From positions 806,001 to 870,000 of the forward strand of contig NZ_FSRC01000001.1 in assembly GCF_900129785.1 (NCBI RefSeq): a DNA stretch of 64,000 bases, in the 5' to 3' direction. A program made the translations under genes and the position numbers. Below the pieces are notes generated by a model. It made no database searches. It saw only the letters and a list, made by a program, of their open reading frames with translations, and had not been told where the DNA came from. This document shows positions 17,213 through 25,488 of the stretch, piece after piece. The stretch is from Algoriphagus halophilus (lineage in GTDB: Bacteria; Bacteroidota; Bacteroidia; Cytophagales; Cyclobacteriaceae). Position 1 is the first letter of the stretch, and each line of letters starts with the position of its first letter.

Positions 17213-18055
17213 ATGAGTAACTTGACTCCAGCAGAGTTAAACGCTTTGGTTTCACTTTTAGATGACACAGATTCTGAAGTAAGAAATCATGTGAGAGATC
17301 GAATAATTTCATTGGGAACGGAGATTATTCCATTTCTAGAAGAAAAATGGGAAACAAGCTTCAATCCTGAAATTCAAAAGGAAATCGAGGAGCTGGTTCA
17401 CGATCTTCAATTTTCTTTATTGAAAAAGAGGTTATTGGATTGGAAAGAATCTGAAGATCGGGATTTGCTGACAGGGTTATGGATCATCAATACCTACCAA
17501 TATCCTGATTTGGAATATGAAAAGCTGAATGCTGAAATGCATCAGATCTACTTTGAAGTTTGGACGGCCTTTAAAAATGATTTGGCTCCCTACGATCAAA
17601 TCAGAACCATCAACAATGTATTGTTTAATACACTCCGGTTTACAGCCAATACCAAGAATTTTCATTCTCCTGCAAACAGTATGCTTTCCTCGGTATTGGA
17701 TTCCAAAAGAGGAAATCCACTCAGTCTTTGTGCGATATATTTATTGGTTGGGAAAAAATTAGGCCTTCCAATCTATGGAGTGAACTTGCCCAATCTTTTT
17801 GTACTGACCTATAAAACAAAAGACCTGACATTTTACATTAACGCATTCAATAAGGGACTGATCTTTAGTAAGCAGGATATTTTTAATTATTTGGAACACC
17901 TGAAGTTGGAACCCAAAGAGGAGTACTTCGAACCCTGTGCCTATTTACAGATCTTATTAAGAACCCTTAGGAACCTTGGCAACTCCTTTGAGAAATTGGG
18001 GGAGATGGAAAAAGTGGAGGAGGTGAAAGAAATGATTGCTATTCTTTCAGATTAG
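17213..18055 (+). CDS. SirB1-like transglutaminase-fold protein
   Basis: A 280-residue cytoplasmic protein. Residues ~5-75 resemble two HEAT-like helical repeats (LNALVSLLDDTDSEVRNHV), and ~90-250 match the SirB1 N-terminal/transglutaminase-core-2 family, with SSVLDSKRGNPLSLCAIYLL (the N-P-x-S-L-C motif) and LPIYGVNLPNLFVL. The Cys in NPLSLC is at the position of the transglutaminase nucleophile, but the family's activity is unknown. The start is ATG 17213; the frame is open from a TTG six bases earlier. Its last 4 bp overlap the convergent thioredoxin-fold gene. Confidence 0.82.
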   Translation: MSNLTPAELNALVSLLDDTDSEVRNHVRDRIISLGTEIIPFLEEKWETSFNPEIQKEIEELVHDLQFSLLKKRLLDWKESEDRDLLTGLWIINTYQYPDLEYEKLNAEMHQIYFEVWTAFKNDLAPYDQIRTINNVLFNTLRFTANTKNFHSPANSMLSSVLDSKRGNPLSLCAIYLLVGKKLGLPIYGVNLPNLFVLTYKTKDLTFYINAFNKGLIFSKQDIFNYLEHLKLEPKEEYFEPCAYLQILLRTLRNLGNSFEKLGEMEKVEEVKEMIAILSD

Positions 18056-18630
18056 AAACTTCTGACGTTGCATCCTACGGCTCTGACTTGTCCTGGGCTA
18101 GGTTGTTCCCCTTTTAAGATTTGATTGATGGCTCTTTCCAAATACTTCTCAGTGACAGAACCTGCTGCTTGTGCATTATTGTCTATGGCTCCTCTGTAGG
18201 CAGTAATTAATCCATCGGCACCAGGCGTGATAATTACTACTTCAGGGATTTTGGTGATGTGAAAGAATTTGATCCAATCTTGATTGATATCCATTAAATA
18301 GGACATGTTTAACCCAGTCTCATCAATAAATTTTCTTAAATCAGAGGCTTTTTGGTTTTCAGGATTTGGATCTGAATTCACCAGAGCAAAATCAATTCCC
18401 TGGTTCTGATACCTTGTTCGGATATCGATGATTCTTTCTTCATACATTTTGACAAAGGGGCAGGAAGTACTGTGAAAAATCAAAACCAATGCTTTTTGAT
18501 TTACTTCATTCTCAAGTGAAAAAGGCTTTTCCGTCACTGCATCTTGTAAGCTAAGGCTGTTGATGTCTTGAGCCACAGCGTATACCGTAGATAGGTAAAG
18601 GAAAAATAGGATGGAATAAATTCTTTTCAT
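18052..18630 (-). CDS. Exported thioredoxin-fold (redoxin) protein
   Basis: A 192-residue protein with a signal peptide (IYSILFFLYLSTVYAVAQ) and a peroxiredoxin/TlpA-like fold. The conserved region LIFHSTSCPFVKMYEERI carries a single Cys where thioredoxins have CxxC, as in the AhpC/TSA-type subfamily with CPF. The cis-Pro loop TKIPEVVIITP is present. It is likely periplasmic; redox activity is uncertain because no resolving Cys is nearby. The start is ATG 18630 (the frame opens at a TTG at 18642). It lies 5 bp downstream of the phosphopantetheinyl transferase gene, so the two are probably co-transcribed. Confidence 0.82.
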   Translation of the reverse strand: MKRIYSILFFLYLSTVYAVAQDINSLSLQDAVTEKPFSLENEVNQKALVLIFHSTSCPFVKMYEERIIDIRTRYQNQGIDFALVNSDPNPENQKASDLRKFIDETGLNMSYLMDINQDWIKFFHITKIPEVVIITPGADGLITAYRGAIDNNAQAAGSVTEKYLERAINQILKGEQPSPGQVRAVGCNVRSF

Positions 18631-18635
18631 GGTAG

Positions 18636-19265
18636 TTACCAAATTGTATAGGTTAATACGGTATCATTGATCACCCGTGCATGTACCGTATAATGGTGAT
18701 CCGAATAGTCAGTTTCTCTTATTCTGGCCTTAATGACCGTGGCATCGGGAGAAAATGGTTCTAAGAGGATATTATCTCTAAAACTGACTCCTCTTCTGCC
18801 TTGACATTTAAAAATAGACTCTTTCGCTGACCAAGCCAAGGTATAATGTAAGGGATCCTTTTCCAGAAAATCCAGTTCGGATGGGTCGAGAAAACGAAAG
18901 CCAATCCGGAGGATTTTTTCACGGATGATGTCCATATCAATTCCCACTGGAGTATCTCTATGGAAAATAGCGCCCGCTAACCCTTCGGTATGAGACAGGG
19001 AGACAAACCCATTCCCATTCATGGAGTGAGATTTACCATGTTCATCTTTAAAAAATCCAGGATAGGGGATGTACAAGGTATCCAACGCGTCTTTAATGGC
19101 TCTTCTAGCTGTAGCCCATTCCATCCTTTTTTCGGGGTGGGAGATATTCGCATAGGATAGTTTTTCTCTAAAACTCAAGAAATCTAAACTATCTACATCA
19201 TGCGTCTCAATAATCTTGATGGCTAAAGCCGAGGAAGAATCAATTTTTTCTATTTTTGTTTGCAT
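18636..19265 (-). CDS. 4'-phosphopantetheinyl transferase (Sfp-like)
   Basis: Transfers phosphopantetheine from CoA to the serine of carrier proteins. The 209 residues fit the Sfp/AcpT superfamily with the Mg-binding motif VGIDMDI and the WSAKESIFK motif about 45 residues later. SLSHTEGLAGAIF is also typical. No polyketide or peptide synthetase lies in the window, so it could serve fatty-acid or arylpolyene carrier proteins. The start is ATG 19265; the open frame reaches a TTG at 19298, close to the divergent WD40 gene. It precedes the redoxin gene by 5 bp. Confidence 0.88.
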   Translation of the reverse strand: MQTKIEKIDSSSALAIKIIETHDVDSLDFLSFREKLSYANISHPEKRMEWATARRAIKDALDTLYIPYPGFFKDEHGKSHSMNGNGFVSLSHTEGLAGAIFHRDTPVGIDMDIIREKILRIGFRFLDPSELDFLEKDPLHYTLAWSAKESIFKCQGRRGVSFRDNILLEPFSPDATVIKARIRETDYSDHHYTVHARVINDTVLTYTIW

Positions 19266-19301
19266 AGGCCAATAGGGCACCGCTAAGTCATCGTCCAATA
19301 T

Positions 19302-20216
19302 ATGTCAAAAATTCAAGTAAATAAATTACAAACGCTGACAGGGCATAATGACTGCATTTATGCTTTGACAGAAGGAAGTGATCCGAGTTTCTTTTATACA
19401 GGTGCTGGAGATGGCATGGTCGTAGAGTGGGACCTTGATCATCCAAAAGATGGGAAGTTGATCGCCAAACTCCCGCATTCCGTGTATGCCATGGAGGTGG
19501 ATAAAGAGAGGAATTTGCTCTTTATTGGGCATAACTTTGAGGGGATCCATGTCGTCGACCTGAATGAAAATAAAGAAGTATGGTCATTGAAATTTACTGA
19601 TCAGGCGATTTTTGATATTAAGATTTTTGGAAATGAGGCCTATGTGGGGACAGGAGACGGGATTTTGGTCATTATTGACATTCCCAGTCAGTCCTTGAAA
19701 AAACGGGTTAAACTCAGTTCCAAAAGTATTCGGGTCATGACCATTTCTCCTGTCAAAAAGCATTTGGCAATTGGTCTTAGTGATCATACGATCAAAGTGC
19801 TGGATTTGAGAGATGATTTCCAGCCCGTTGCAAACCTCATTGGTCACGAAAATTCTGTATTTGCACTTTCTTATTCCCCAGATGAAGCCAGTCTTGTCAG
19901 TGGAGCCAGGGATGCAAGACTGAAGTTTTGGGATACCAGCAATTATCAATTAGAAGAAACCATCGTGGCACATATGTATGCCATTAATTATATATCTTTC
20001 AAAGAAGACGGAGAATTTCTGGTGTCCTGCTCTATGGATAAATCCATTAAAGTTTGGGATGCCAAAGAGAAAAAGCTCTTGAAAGTAATAGACAAAGCAA
20101 GAAATGCCGGACACGGCACATCCATAAATAAAGTTCTTTGGAGTACCTATTCAGGGCAGGTAATATCTATATCTGATGACCGTACAATTTCCATTTGGCA
20201 AATAGAAGCAAGCTAA
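19302..20216 (+). CDS. WD40 repeat protein
   Basis: A 304-residue soluble protein made almost wholly of WD40-type repeats, enough for one seven-bladed propeller. Clear blades include LTGHNDCIYAL, LIGHENSVFALSYSPDEASLVSGARDARLKFWD, YISFKEDGEFLVSCSMDKSIKVWD and the closing ISDDRTISIWQI. No signal peptide. Such propellers are protein-interaction platforms and the partner is unknown. It stands 3 bp ahead of the DivIVA-like gene, so the two products may work together. Confidence 0.92.
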   Translation: MSKIQVNKLQTLTGHNDCIYALTEGSDPSFFYTGAGDGMVVEWDLDHPKDGKLIAKLPHSVYAMEVDKERNLLFIGHNFEGIHVVDLNENKEVWSLKFTDQAIFDIKIFGNEAYVGTGDGILVIIDIPSQSLKKRVKLSSKSIRVMTISPVKKHLAIGLSDHTIKVLDLRDDFQPVANLIGHENSVFALSYSPDEASLVSGARDARLKFWDTSNYQLEETIVAHMYAINYISFKEDGEFLVSCSMDKSIKVWDAKEKKLLKVIDKARNAGHGTSINKVLWSTYSGQVISISDDRTISIWQIEAS

Positions 20217-20219
20217 CCC

Positions 20220-21206
20220 ATGAAGATCACACCAGCCTCCATCAGGCAACAATCCTTTGAAACTGCATTTAGAGGTTTTGAGAAAAAGGAAGTTTCCCAG
20301 TTTTTAGAAGAAGTCAGCCAAGTTGTTGACCAGCTTCATCAGGAAAATATCGAATTAAAATCCAAGCTTCAAAATACAGAAGCAGAAGCCAAAAGATTGA
20401 AAGATGTAGAAGATTCTTTATTCAGAACCTTGAAAACAGCAGAGGATACGGGTGCTTCCATTATTGAGGAGGCGAATGAAGCAGCTGATTTGATCATCTC
20501 TGAAGCTAACGAACACTCGGAAAAGACGATTGCCGAGGCCAATGAATATGCCGAGAAAGTACAAGCGCATGCCCAGCAACAAGCGGCTGTCATTATCAGT
20601 GCAGCTGAAGCCAAAGCGAAAGAAACCATTGTAGAACTTCGAGAAAGTATGCAAGGGCTTGTTCGATCCTATGATGGGTTGGTGGAACAACGCGAAGCAT
20701 TGGTGAAAAGCTTGAGAAGAATTTCACAGGATATGTTGAATCAGATAGATCTTTCTGATGCACATTTCTCAAGGATTGATGCCAAAGCATACCAAAGAGC
20801 CATTGATGAATTGAGTAGATCCAATGCATTTACCTTTGCCAATATCGAGAACCTGGCTCCTGAAGAGGAAGAGGTTTTTACTCCCGAACCGGAAAAAGAG
20901 GATCCAATTGCAGAAATGGAAATCATAGAAGAGGATTTAGAATTGGAAATGCATGATGCTACACCAGATCTGAAGATGGATTTGGAGGAAGTTGAATCAG
21001 TCGTGGAAGAAGATCAAACCGCAGAGGCATACATTGAGACAAAAGAGGAGTCGATCCAAGAAGAAATAGATCAAATGGAAGAAGAAGAGCCTGCTGCCAT
21101 CCAAAAGAAAGCAGAGGTAAAGCCTTCCTCCCTATCAGAAGAACAAGCGATTCCTAAAAAGGACACGGATAAAGGATCGGGATCATTTTTTGACCAATTT
21201 GACTAA
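20220..21206 (+). CDS. DivIVA-like coiled-coil protein
   Basis: 328 residues. The N-terminus (MKITPASIRQQSFETAFRGF) is the lipid-binding DivIVA motif and is followed by a long coiled coil (~20-165, very rich in Ala and Glu) and an acidic low-complexity tail (~210-310) ending in GSFFDQFD. DivIVA/GpsB proteins organise septum and pole in Gram-positives; versions in Bacteroidota exist but their role is little known. Its stop codon overlaps the folB start in TAATG, so the two are translationally coupled. The hydrophobic C-terminal tail looks like a peptide docking motif (inference). Confidence 0.88.
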   Translation: MKITPASIRQQSFETAFRGFEKKEVSQFLEEVSQVVDQLHQENIELKSKLQNTEAEAKRLKDVEDSLFRTLKTAEDTGASIIEEANEAADLIISEANEHSEKTIAEANEYAEKVQAHAQQQAAVIISAAEAKAKETIVELRESMQGLVRSYDGLVEQREALVKSLRRISQDMLNQIDLSDAHFSRIDAKAYQRAIDELSRSNAFTFANIENLAPEEEEVFTPEPEKEDPIAEMEIIEEDLELEMHDATPDLKMDLEEVESVVEEDQTAEAYIETKEESIQEEIDQMEEEEPAAIQKKAEVKPSSLSEEQAIPKKDTDKGSGSFFDQFD

Positions 21207-21571
21207 TGGGAAAAGTATCGTTGGAAGGGATAGAATTTCATGCCTATCATGGAGCATATCCTGAGGAAAATGTACTGGGAAATCGTTTTACCCTTGACTT
21301 GGAATTGGATACCGATTTCAAAAAGGCCATGCTTGAGGACGATTTGAAATCCACCATAGATTATACCAAGCTCTACAAGTTGATCAAAGAGAGGATGGAT
21401 GTCAAAGTCAAGTTGCTGGAACATTTGGGACATTTAATCATTGAGGATATCCTAAGAGTGTATCCAGAAGTCAAGAAAATTCAGTTGACCTTAAAAAAAC
21501 ATCACCCATCTCTTGGTGGATTAGTTAAATACTCCGCTGTACAAATACATTATCCTGAAGATTATGCGTAA
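21206..21571 (+). CDS. folB: Dihydroneopterin aldolase
   Basis: Converts 7,8-dihydroneopterin to 6-hydroxymethyl-dihydropterin in folate synthesis. At 121 residues it is the normal length. MGKVSLEGIEFHAYHGAYPEE carries the family motif with the conserved Tyr and Glu, and IDYTKLYKLIKE and LLEHLG are also typical. It overlaps the DivIVA-like gene by 1 bp at its start and the ChaN-like gene by 8 bp at its end, so all three are one operon. Confidence 0.95.
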   Translation: MGKVSLEGIEFHAYHGAYPEENVLGNRFTLDLELDTDFKKAMLEDDLKSTIDYTKLYKLIKERMDVKVKLLEHLGHLIIEDILRVYPEVKKIQLTLKKHHPSLGGLVKYSAVQIHYPEDYA

Positions 21572-22427
21572 AGTAGTTTTAGTCACATTCATTTTAGTTG
21601 CATCCTGTTTGACCTCTTTTGGTCAAGGGCAAGCCTATCAGTTTTTTTCCAATAAAGGCAAGAAGCTGGATTTCAAAGACGTGGTGAAGATGGCCAATAA
21701 AGCTGATGTAACATTTTTTGGGGAATTGCATAACAATAGCCTTGCACATTGGCTTCAATTACAATTACTGAAAGAAATGACGGCAAACAATCCGGAGCTG
21801 GTTTTGGCTGCGGAATTTTTTGAGCGTGATGATCAATTGAATATTGATGAATGGTTTGCCGGAAAAATGACTGAAAAGAATTTTGAGGCAGAGGCCAAAT
21901 TGTGGAATAATTATCAAACGGATTATCGCCCATTGATGAGGTTTGCCAAAGAACATCACCTGAATTTCATAGCCAGTAATGTACCCAGGAAATATGCCTC
22001 ATTAACGAGCAGATCCGGTATTTCAGCTTTGGATAGCTTAAATCAGGAAGCAAAAGGCTATATGGCTACTTTACCTTTTGAAATAGATATGACCATGCCC
22101 GGTTATGTGGCTATGAAAGACATGATGCATGGGGGACCGATGAATTCTGATTTTATGGTTCAGGCACAAGCCTTAAAGGATGCCACAATGGCGGAATCCT
22201 TGTTTTCCACCCTCTCTTCTGGCGATAAAATCCTCCATGTCAACGGTTCCTACCATTCCAAAGATGGAGAGGGGATTTTATGGTATTTGAATGCTCGTTT
22301 TCCAGACCTGGAGATCATCAATATCCATACAGTTACGCAAGATCAATTGGATTCTTTGAATGCGGATTATGAAAAGTCTGGTCAGATCATTCTGGTGTTA
22401 CCCTCCGATAGTCACGAATCTTATTAA
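21564..22427 (+). CDS. ChaN-family haem-binding-like protein
   Basis: 287 residues with an N-terminal signal (VVLVTFILVASCLTSFGQ; a lipobox-like ASC is present but the following residues fit cleavage at Gly-Gln equally well). The body matches the ChaN/DUF399 family: VTFFGELHNNSLAH, VLAAEFFERDDQ, and HVNGSYHSKDGEGILWYL near the C-terminus. Family members bind haem and are linked to iron uptake; substrate and role here are inferred. The start lies inside the end of folB. Confidence 0.88.
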   Translation: MRKVVLVTFILVASCLTSFGQGQAYQFFSNKGKKLDFKDVVKMANKADVTFFGELHNNSLAHWLQLQLLKEMTANNPELVLAAEFFERDDQLNIDEWFAGKMTEKNFEAEAKLWNNYQTDYRPLMRFAKEHHLNFIASNVPRKYASLTSRSGISALDSLNQEAKGYMATLPFEIDMTMPGYVAMKDMMHGGPMNSDFMVQAQALKDATMAESLFSTLSSGDKILHVNGSYHSKDGEGILWYLNARFPDLEIINIHTVTQDQLDSLNADYEKSGQIILVLPSDSHESY

Positions 22428-22429
22428 GT

Positions 22430-22888
22430 ATGTATAGTCGGGCAGAAACCTCCCGAATCCGAAAAGAGTTTTGGATTTCTTTCGGTCAATATATGAAGCC
22501 GATTAGAGGAGCTTCGGGATTCAGGGTCAATTGGCCCAATTATAAAACCGGTGTCAAGGATATTTATTTCAGGATGAAGGCCGAACAGGGTTTTGCTTCT
22601 GTGGGTATAGAAATCTGTCATTCAGATGAAGAACTTCAGGAATTATTCTTTGACCAATTTAAAGTCTTTAAAAAGTTGTTGACTGCGGAGTTAGGAGAAG
22701 AATGGGATTGGAAATTGTTGGTTGAGAATGAATTTGGTCAGCGAATATCCAAAATTGAAAAAGTGTTGAATGGAGTAAATGTCATGGATCAGAATGATTG
22801 GCCAGCAATTATCTCCTTTCTAAAACCTAGAATCATTGCATTGGATGCTTTTTGGGATAACATCAAGCCCGGTTTTGAGGATTTTTAG
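22430..22888 (+). CDS. DUF4268 protein
   Basis: A 152-residue soluble protein beginning 2 bp after the ChaN stop. It matches DUF4268, a small domain related to nuclease-like folds and often found with restriction enzymes or on its own (TSRIRKEFWISFGQYMKPIRG, FRVNWPNYKTGVKDIYFRM, AFWDNIKPGFEDF). No activity can be assigned. It is the last gene of the WD40-DivIVA-folB-ChaN run and converges on the DUF4136 gene. Confidence 0.85.
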   Translation: MYSRAETSRIRKEFWISFGQYMKPIRGASGFRVNWPNYKTGVKDIYFRMKAEQGFASVGIEICHSDEELQELFFDQFKVFKKLLTAELGEEWDWKLLVENEFGQRISKIEKVLNGVNVMDQNDWPAIISFLKPRIIALDAFWDNIKPGFEDF

Positions 22889-22920
22889 TCTGAAAAATTT
22901 TTACGAATTCTTTTAAGAAA

Positions 22921-23415
22921 TTACATTAATCCGGCTATCAATTCGTCTAAGGCAGAGTTTATTGAACCTTTATCAATTATTTCATTGGCTGTTAATATCC
23001 CTGTTCCTGTCCCCATCCACAGAACTTCATAGGTTTGGGCATCTTGGATCAGAAAAATGACTTTTCCATATTTTCCTGACTCAAAGTGATTAGAAGAAGA
23101 CATTGCATTAGCAGGCAAGCCAACGCCGGCATACTCCAGAATTTCATTTTCATAATTGATCGAAGCGATTACAGATTGGACCAGAAAATCTGGGTTTTTC
23201 TCCACTTTAGAATACCCTCTTTCTTTCATTTTTTTCTCAAATAGCTTATTAAGCAGGAGGATATCTTTGGAAGCATCAGGTTTGTTAATCACCTGAAAGG
23301 TTTTTTTTCCGGATAATCCTGAAGTATTACTAACCTGATCAACGATAATATTTTCAGAAGTTTTGCAAGAAATGAGTACCAAAAGAATTCCTGCAGCTAG
23401 AAGTAGATGTTTCAT
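22921..23415 (-). CDS. DUF4136 lipoprotein
   Basis: 164 residues: a lipoprotein signal peptide (LLLAAGILLVLISC, Cys ~17) and one DUF4136 domain with KKTFQVINKPD, a central ERGYSKVEKNPDFLVQSV and the C-terminal GSINSALDELI. These proteins lie on the inner face of the outer membrane; the function is unknown. Confidence 0.88.
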   Translation of the reverse strand: MKHLLLAAGILLVLISCKTSENIIVDQVSNTSGLSGKKTFQVINKPDASKDILLLNKLFEKKMKERGYSKVEKNPDFLVQSVIASINYENEILEYAGVGLPANAMSSSNHFESGKYGKVIFLIQDAQTYEVLWMGTGTGILTANEIIDKGSINSALDELIAGLM

Positions 23416-23554
23416 ATAAAAAAGGGTTGAATTAGAATAATTTACGACATAAAAGTGAATTTAGTTTCATGAAAGAACATGTATTTATTTGGATTTCAAA
23501 CAGTTGAAGATGATAAGAAAAATGATGTTTGTCTGATGAGTAGGCATGGGAGAA

Positions 23555-24058
23555 TTAAAATCCCAGAAGATCTTGTTTCTGATAAGAAAACTCCACTAAA
23601 TCTTTTTCTCCATTTTCGTTCAGTTCCAGCCAAAGAGCCATTTTATCACCTTCACGTTTCATTGTGAACCCATGAAACCAGATGGTGTTTTCATCTACTC
23701 CCACCAAAGGAAAAATGGTCCATTCATCTTTTTCCTCCCATCCCGAAAGGTCTGGGTTGAAATGCTTGAGTTTTAGATAAAACGTTTCTCCATCCTGGAT
23801 CAAATTCATAAACTCACTAAAGATCAATTTGCCATCTTGCCAAAATCGAAACGTACCCACCATGGTTCCATCTATGGCAGGCATCCAGGTTTCGTCACAT
23901 TCTCCCCCTAGTCCTGTTCCGGACCAATATCCTACGACCCAGTCTAAGTCTTCAACCTTTCCGATACCAGGTTTTTCACCTTCTTTCAAATGCTTGACTT
24001 GTGAAAAAATAGGAAATGCCACCAGGCAGAAGAGAATAATTAAAAGAGGAGTTTTCAT
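23555..24058 (-). CDS. DUF6265 exported protein
   Basis: 167 residues: signal peptide (LLIILFCLVAFPIFSQ) then a lipocalin-like beta domain of the DUF6265 type, with LDWVVGYWSG, DETWMPAIDGTMVGTFRFW and LKHFNPDLSGWEEKDE. It probably binds a small hydrophobic ligand or acts as a scaffold (family knowledge is slight). It is the neighbour of, and transcribed in the same direction as, the DUF4136 gene. Confidence 0.85.
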   Translation of the reverse strand: MKTPLLIILFCLVAFPIFSQVKHLKEGEKPGIGKVEDLDWVVGYWSGTGLGGECDETWMPAIDGTMVGTFRFWQDGKLIFSEFMNLIQDGETFYLKLKHFNPDLSGWEEKDEWTIFPLVGVDENTIWFHGFTMKREGDKMALWLELNENGEKDLVEFSYQKQDLLGF

Positions 24059-24093
24059 CAGCGATCATTTGCCTATGAATTTATTAAAAAAAA

Positions 24094-24408
24094 TTAGAGA
24101 TCGTGTCTTTTAGGGATATCCGGATTGATAAAGGTAAATCCCCTTGCTTCATCTCCTTCAAAAAAATCAATCTGCATCCCCATCAAAAACATAAAATGTC
24201 TTTTTTCAATCAGCACAGGAATGCCTGCAATTTCAAATTGCTGATCATCCGATTTAGCTTTATCAAAACCTAATGCATAGGACATGCCCCCACAACCGCC
24301 ACCTTTGACTCCTACTCTCAGGCTGTAATCTGCAGGAATATTTTTGTGAGCCATGATGTTTTTGATCTCAGCTTCAGCTTTTTCTGTGATTTGGACAGGA
24401 ATAATCAT
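24094..24408 (-). CDS. HesB/IscA-like protein lacking the C-terminal Cys pair
   Basis: A 104-residue A-type Fe-S carrier homologue: VGVKGGGCGGMSYALGF holds the first conserved Cys (~39), and GFTFINPDIPKRHDL aligns with the C-terminal GFxFxNPNAxxxCGCG. The two C-terminal cysteines needed for canonical cluster binding are replaced by a short tail ending in RHDL. The canonical paralogue is encoded at 43523-43849. The protein may bind iron differently or do another job. The start is ATG 24408; a TTG at 24417 is the upstream edge of the frame. Confidence 0.85.
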   Translation of the reverse strand: MIIPVQITEKAEAEIKNIMAHKNIPADYSLRVGVKGGGCGGMSYALGFDKAKSDDQQFEIAGIPVLIEKRHFMFLMGMQIDFFEGDEARGFTFINPDIPKRHDL

Positions 24409-24518
24409 GTGAGTCAAATGTTTTTGGCGCGGAATTGGTTCGTTTTCGTTTCAAATTTACGATCTCTGAAGTTTTTTGACAGAAATTATTTATAGATATT
24501 CGAAGGAAATTGCCAACT

Positions 24519-25040
24519 ATGGATTACGCGATAGATTTATTAAAAATTCTTTTACCTGCCGGAATTGTCCTTTATGGGATGTATTTGGTGGTGGTATCCT
24601 TTCTCTCCAAAGAAAGAGAGAAAATGATTGTGGAATTAAAAACCCAGAATTCCAAAACCATTTTACCGATTCGCTTGCAAGCAGCTGAACGACTTTGCTT
24701 GTTGCTGGAAAGGATATCGCCGAATAACTTGGTCCGAAGATCAAATCCATCTTCGCTCACGGCGAGTGAGCTTCATGCGCAATTGCTACATGAAGTGCGG
24801 GAAGAGTTTAACCATAACTTCTCTCAACAGGTATATTTCTCGGAACAGACTTGGGAAGCTGTAAAAAATGCCGTGGAAAACGTGAATACCCTGATCAATC
24901 AGAGCAGACAGTCCGTAGACAAAGAGGCAAGTGGAATGGATTTGGCAAAAGCGATTTTCACTCGATCTTTAGAACAGAATAACGATGCGGTGAGCTATGC
25001 CTTGAAATTAGTAAAGTCGGAGATCAATATTTACTTTTAA
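24519..25040 (+). CDS. Conserved single-pass membrane protein, unknown function
   Basis: 173 residues. One N-terminal transmembrane segment (LLKILLPAGIVLYGMYLVVVSFL, ~7-29), then a soluble helical domain with LPIRLQAAERLCLLLERISP and VREEFNHNFSQQVYFS. I recognise this as a protein type common in Bacteroidota but cannot name its function. ATG 24519 is chosen over a TTG at 24510. It begins a co-directional run (DUF1232, thioredoxin-like, Rossmann protein, dtd, ABC protein) with gaps of 3 bp or overlaps. Confidence 0.75.
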   Translation: MDYAIDLLKILLPAGIVLYGMYLVVVSFLSKEREKMIVELKTQNSKTILPIRLQAAERLCLLLERISPNNLVRRSNPSSLTASELHAQLLHEVREEFNHNFSQQVYFSEQTWEAVKNAVENVNTLINQSRQSVDKEASGMDLAKAIFTRSLEQNNDAVSYALKLVKSEINIYF

Positions 25041-25043
25041 CCT

Positions 25044-25457
25044 ATGACCACCCTTAAATCAAAAGCTACTGAAATGATTGACAAAGCCCGAAAGCTGTAT
25101 GGAAAGCAGGTGGAGGTATTGGTCAAAAAAGAAGAGCAGGTTAAGGAGTTGATGTCTAATACCATTAAAAAAATAGGGAAAGTCGGCAAAGACTCCAGAT
25201 TTGTAAAGTTGGTGATGCCGTTGGGAGTATTCATCAGAATGATCAAAGCCCATTTTAATGGTTCACATAAATTGGCTACCAGTACCTTGGGATTGCTGTT
25301 ATTAGGTCTGGTTTATTTTGTTTCCCCCATCGATTTAGTACCTGATTTTCTAGGATTTTTTGGATTTGCTGATGATTTGTCGGTGGTTTTGGCCATTTAT
25401 GCCAAGGTGAAAGATGAAATTGAAGAATTTTTGGAGTACGAGAGAACTCAAGCTTGA
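25044..25457 (+). CDS. DUF1232 (YkvA-like) membrane protein
   Basis: 137 residues. An N-terminal Lys/Glu-rich helical part is followed by LLLLGLVYFVSPIDLVPDFLGFFGFADDLSVV, the DUF1232 signature (SPIDLxPDF, DDL). It is probably an inner-membrane-associated protein of unknown role. It begins 3 bp after the previous gene. Confidence 0.88.
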   Translation: MTTLKSKATEMIDKARKLYGKQVEVLVKKEEQVKELMSNTIKKIGKVGKDSRFVKLVMPLGVFIRMIKAHFNGSHKLATSTLGLLLLGLVYFVSPIDLVPDFLGFFGFADDLSVVLAIYAKVKDEIEEFLEYERTQA

Positions 25458-25488
25458 TCAGAGCTGTTAGTTCCCAAATTCCAAAAGT

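Noticed and set aside
23479..23667. Plus-strand ORF of 62 codons
   Set aside because: It is largely antisense to the DUF6265 gene and has low-complexity composition; a shadow ORF.
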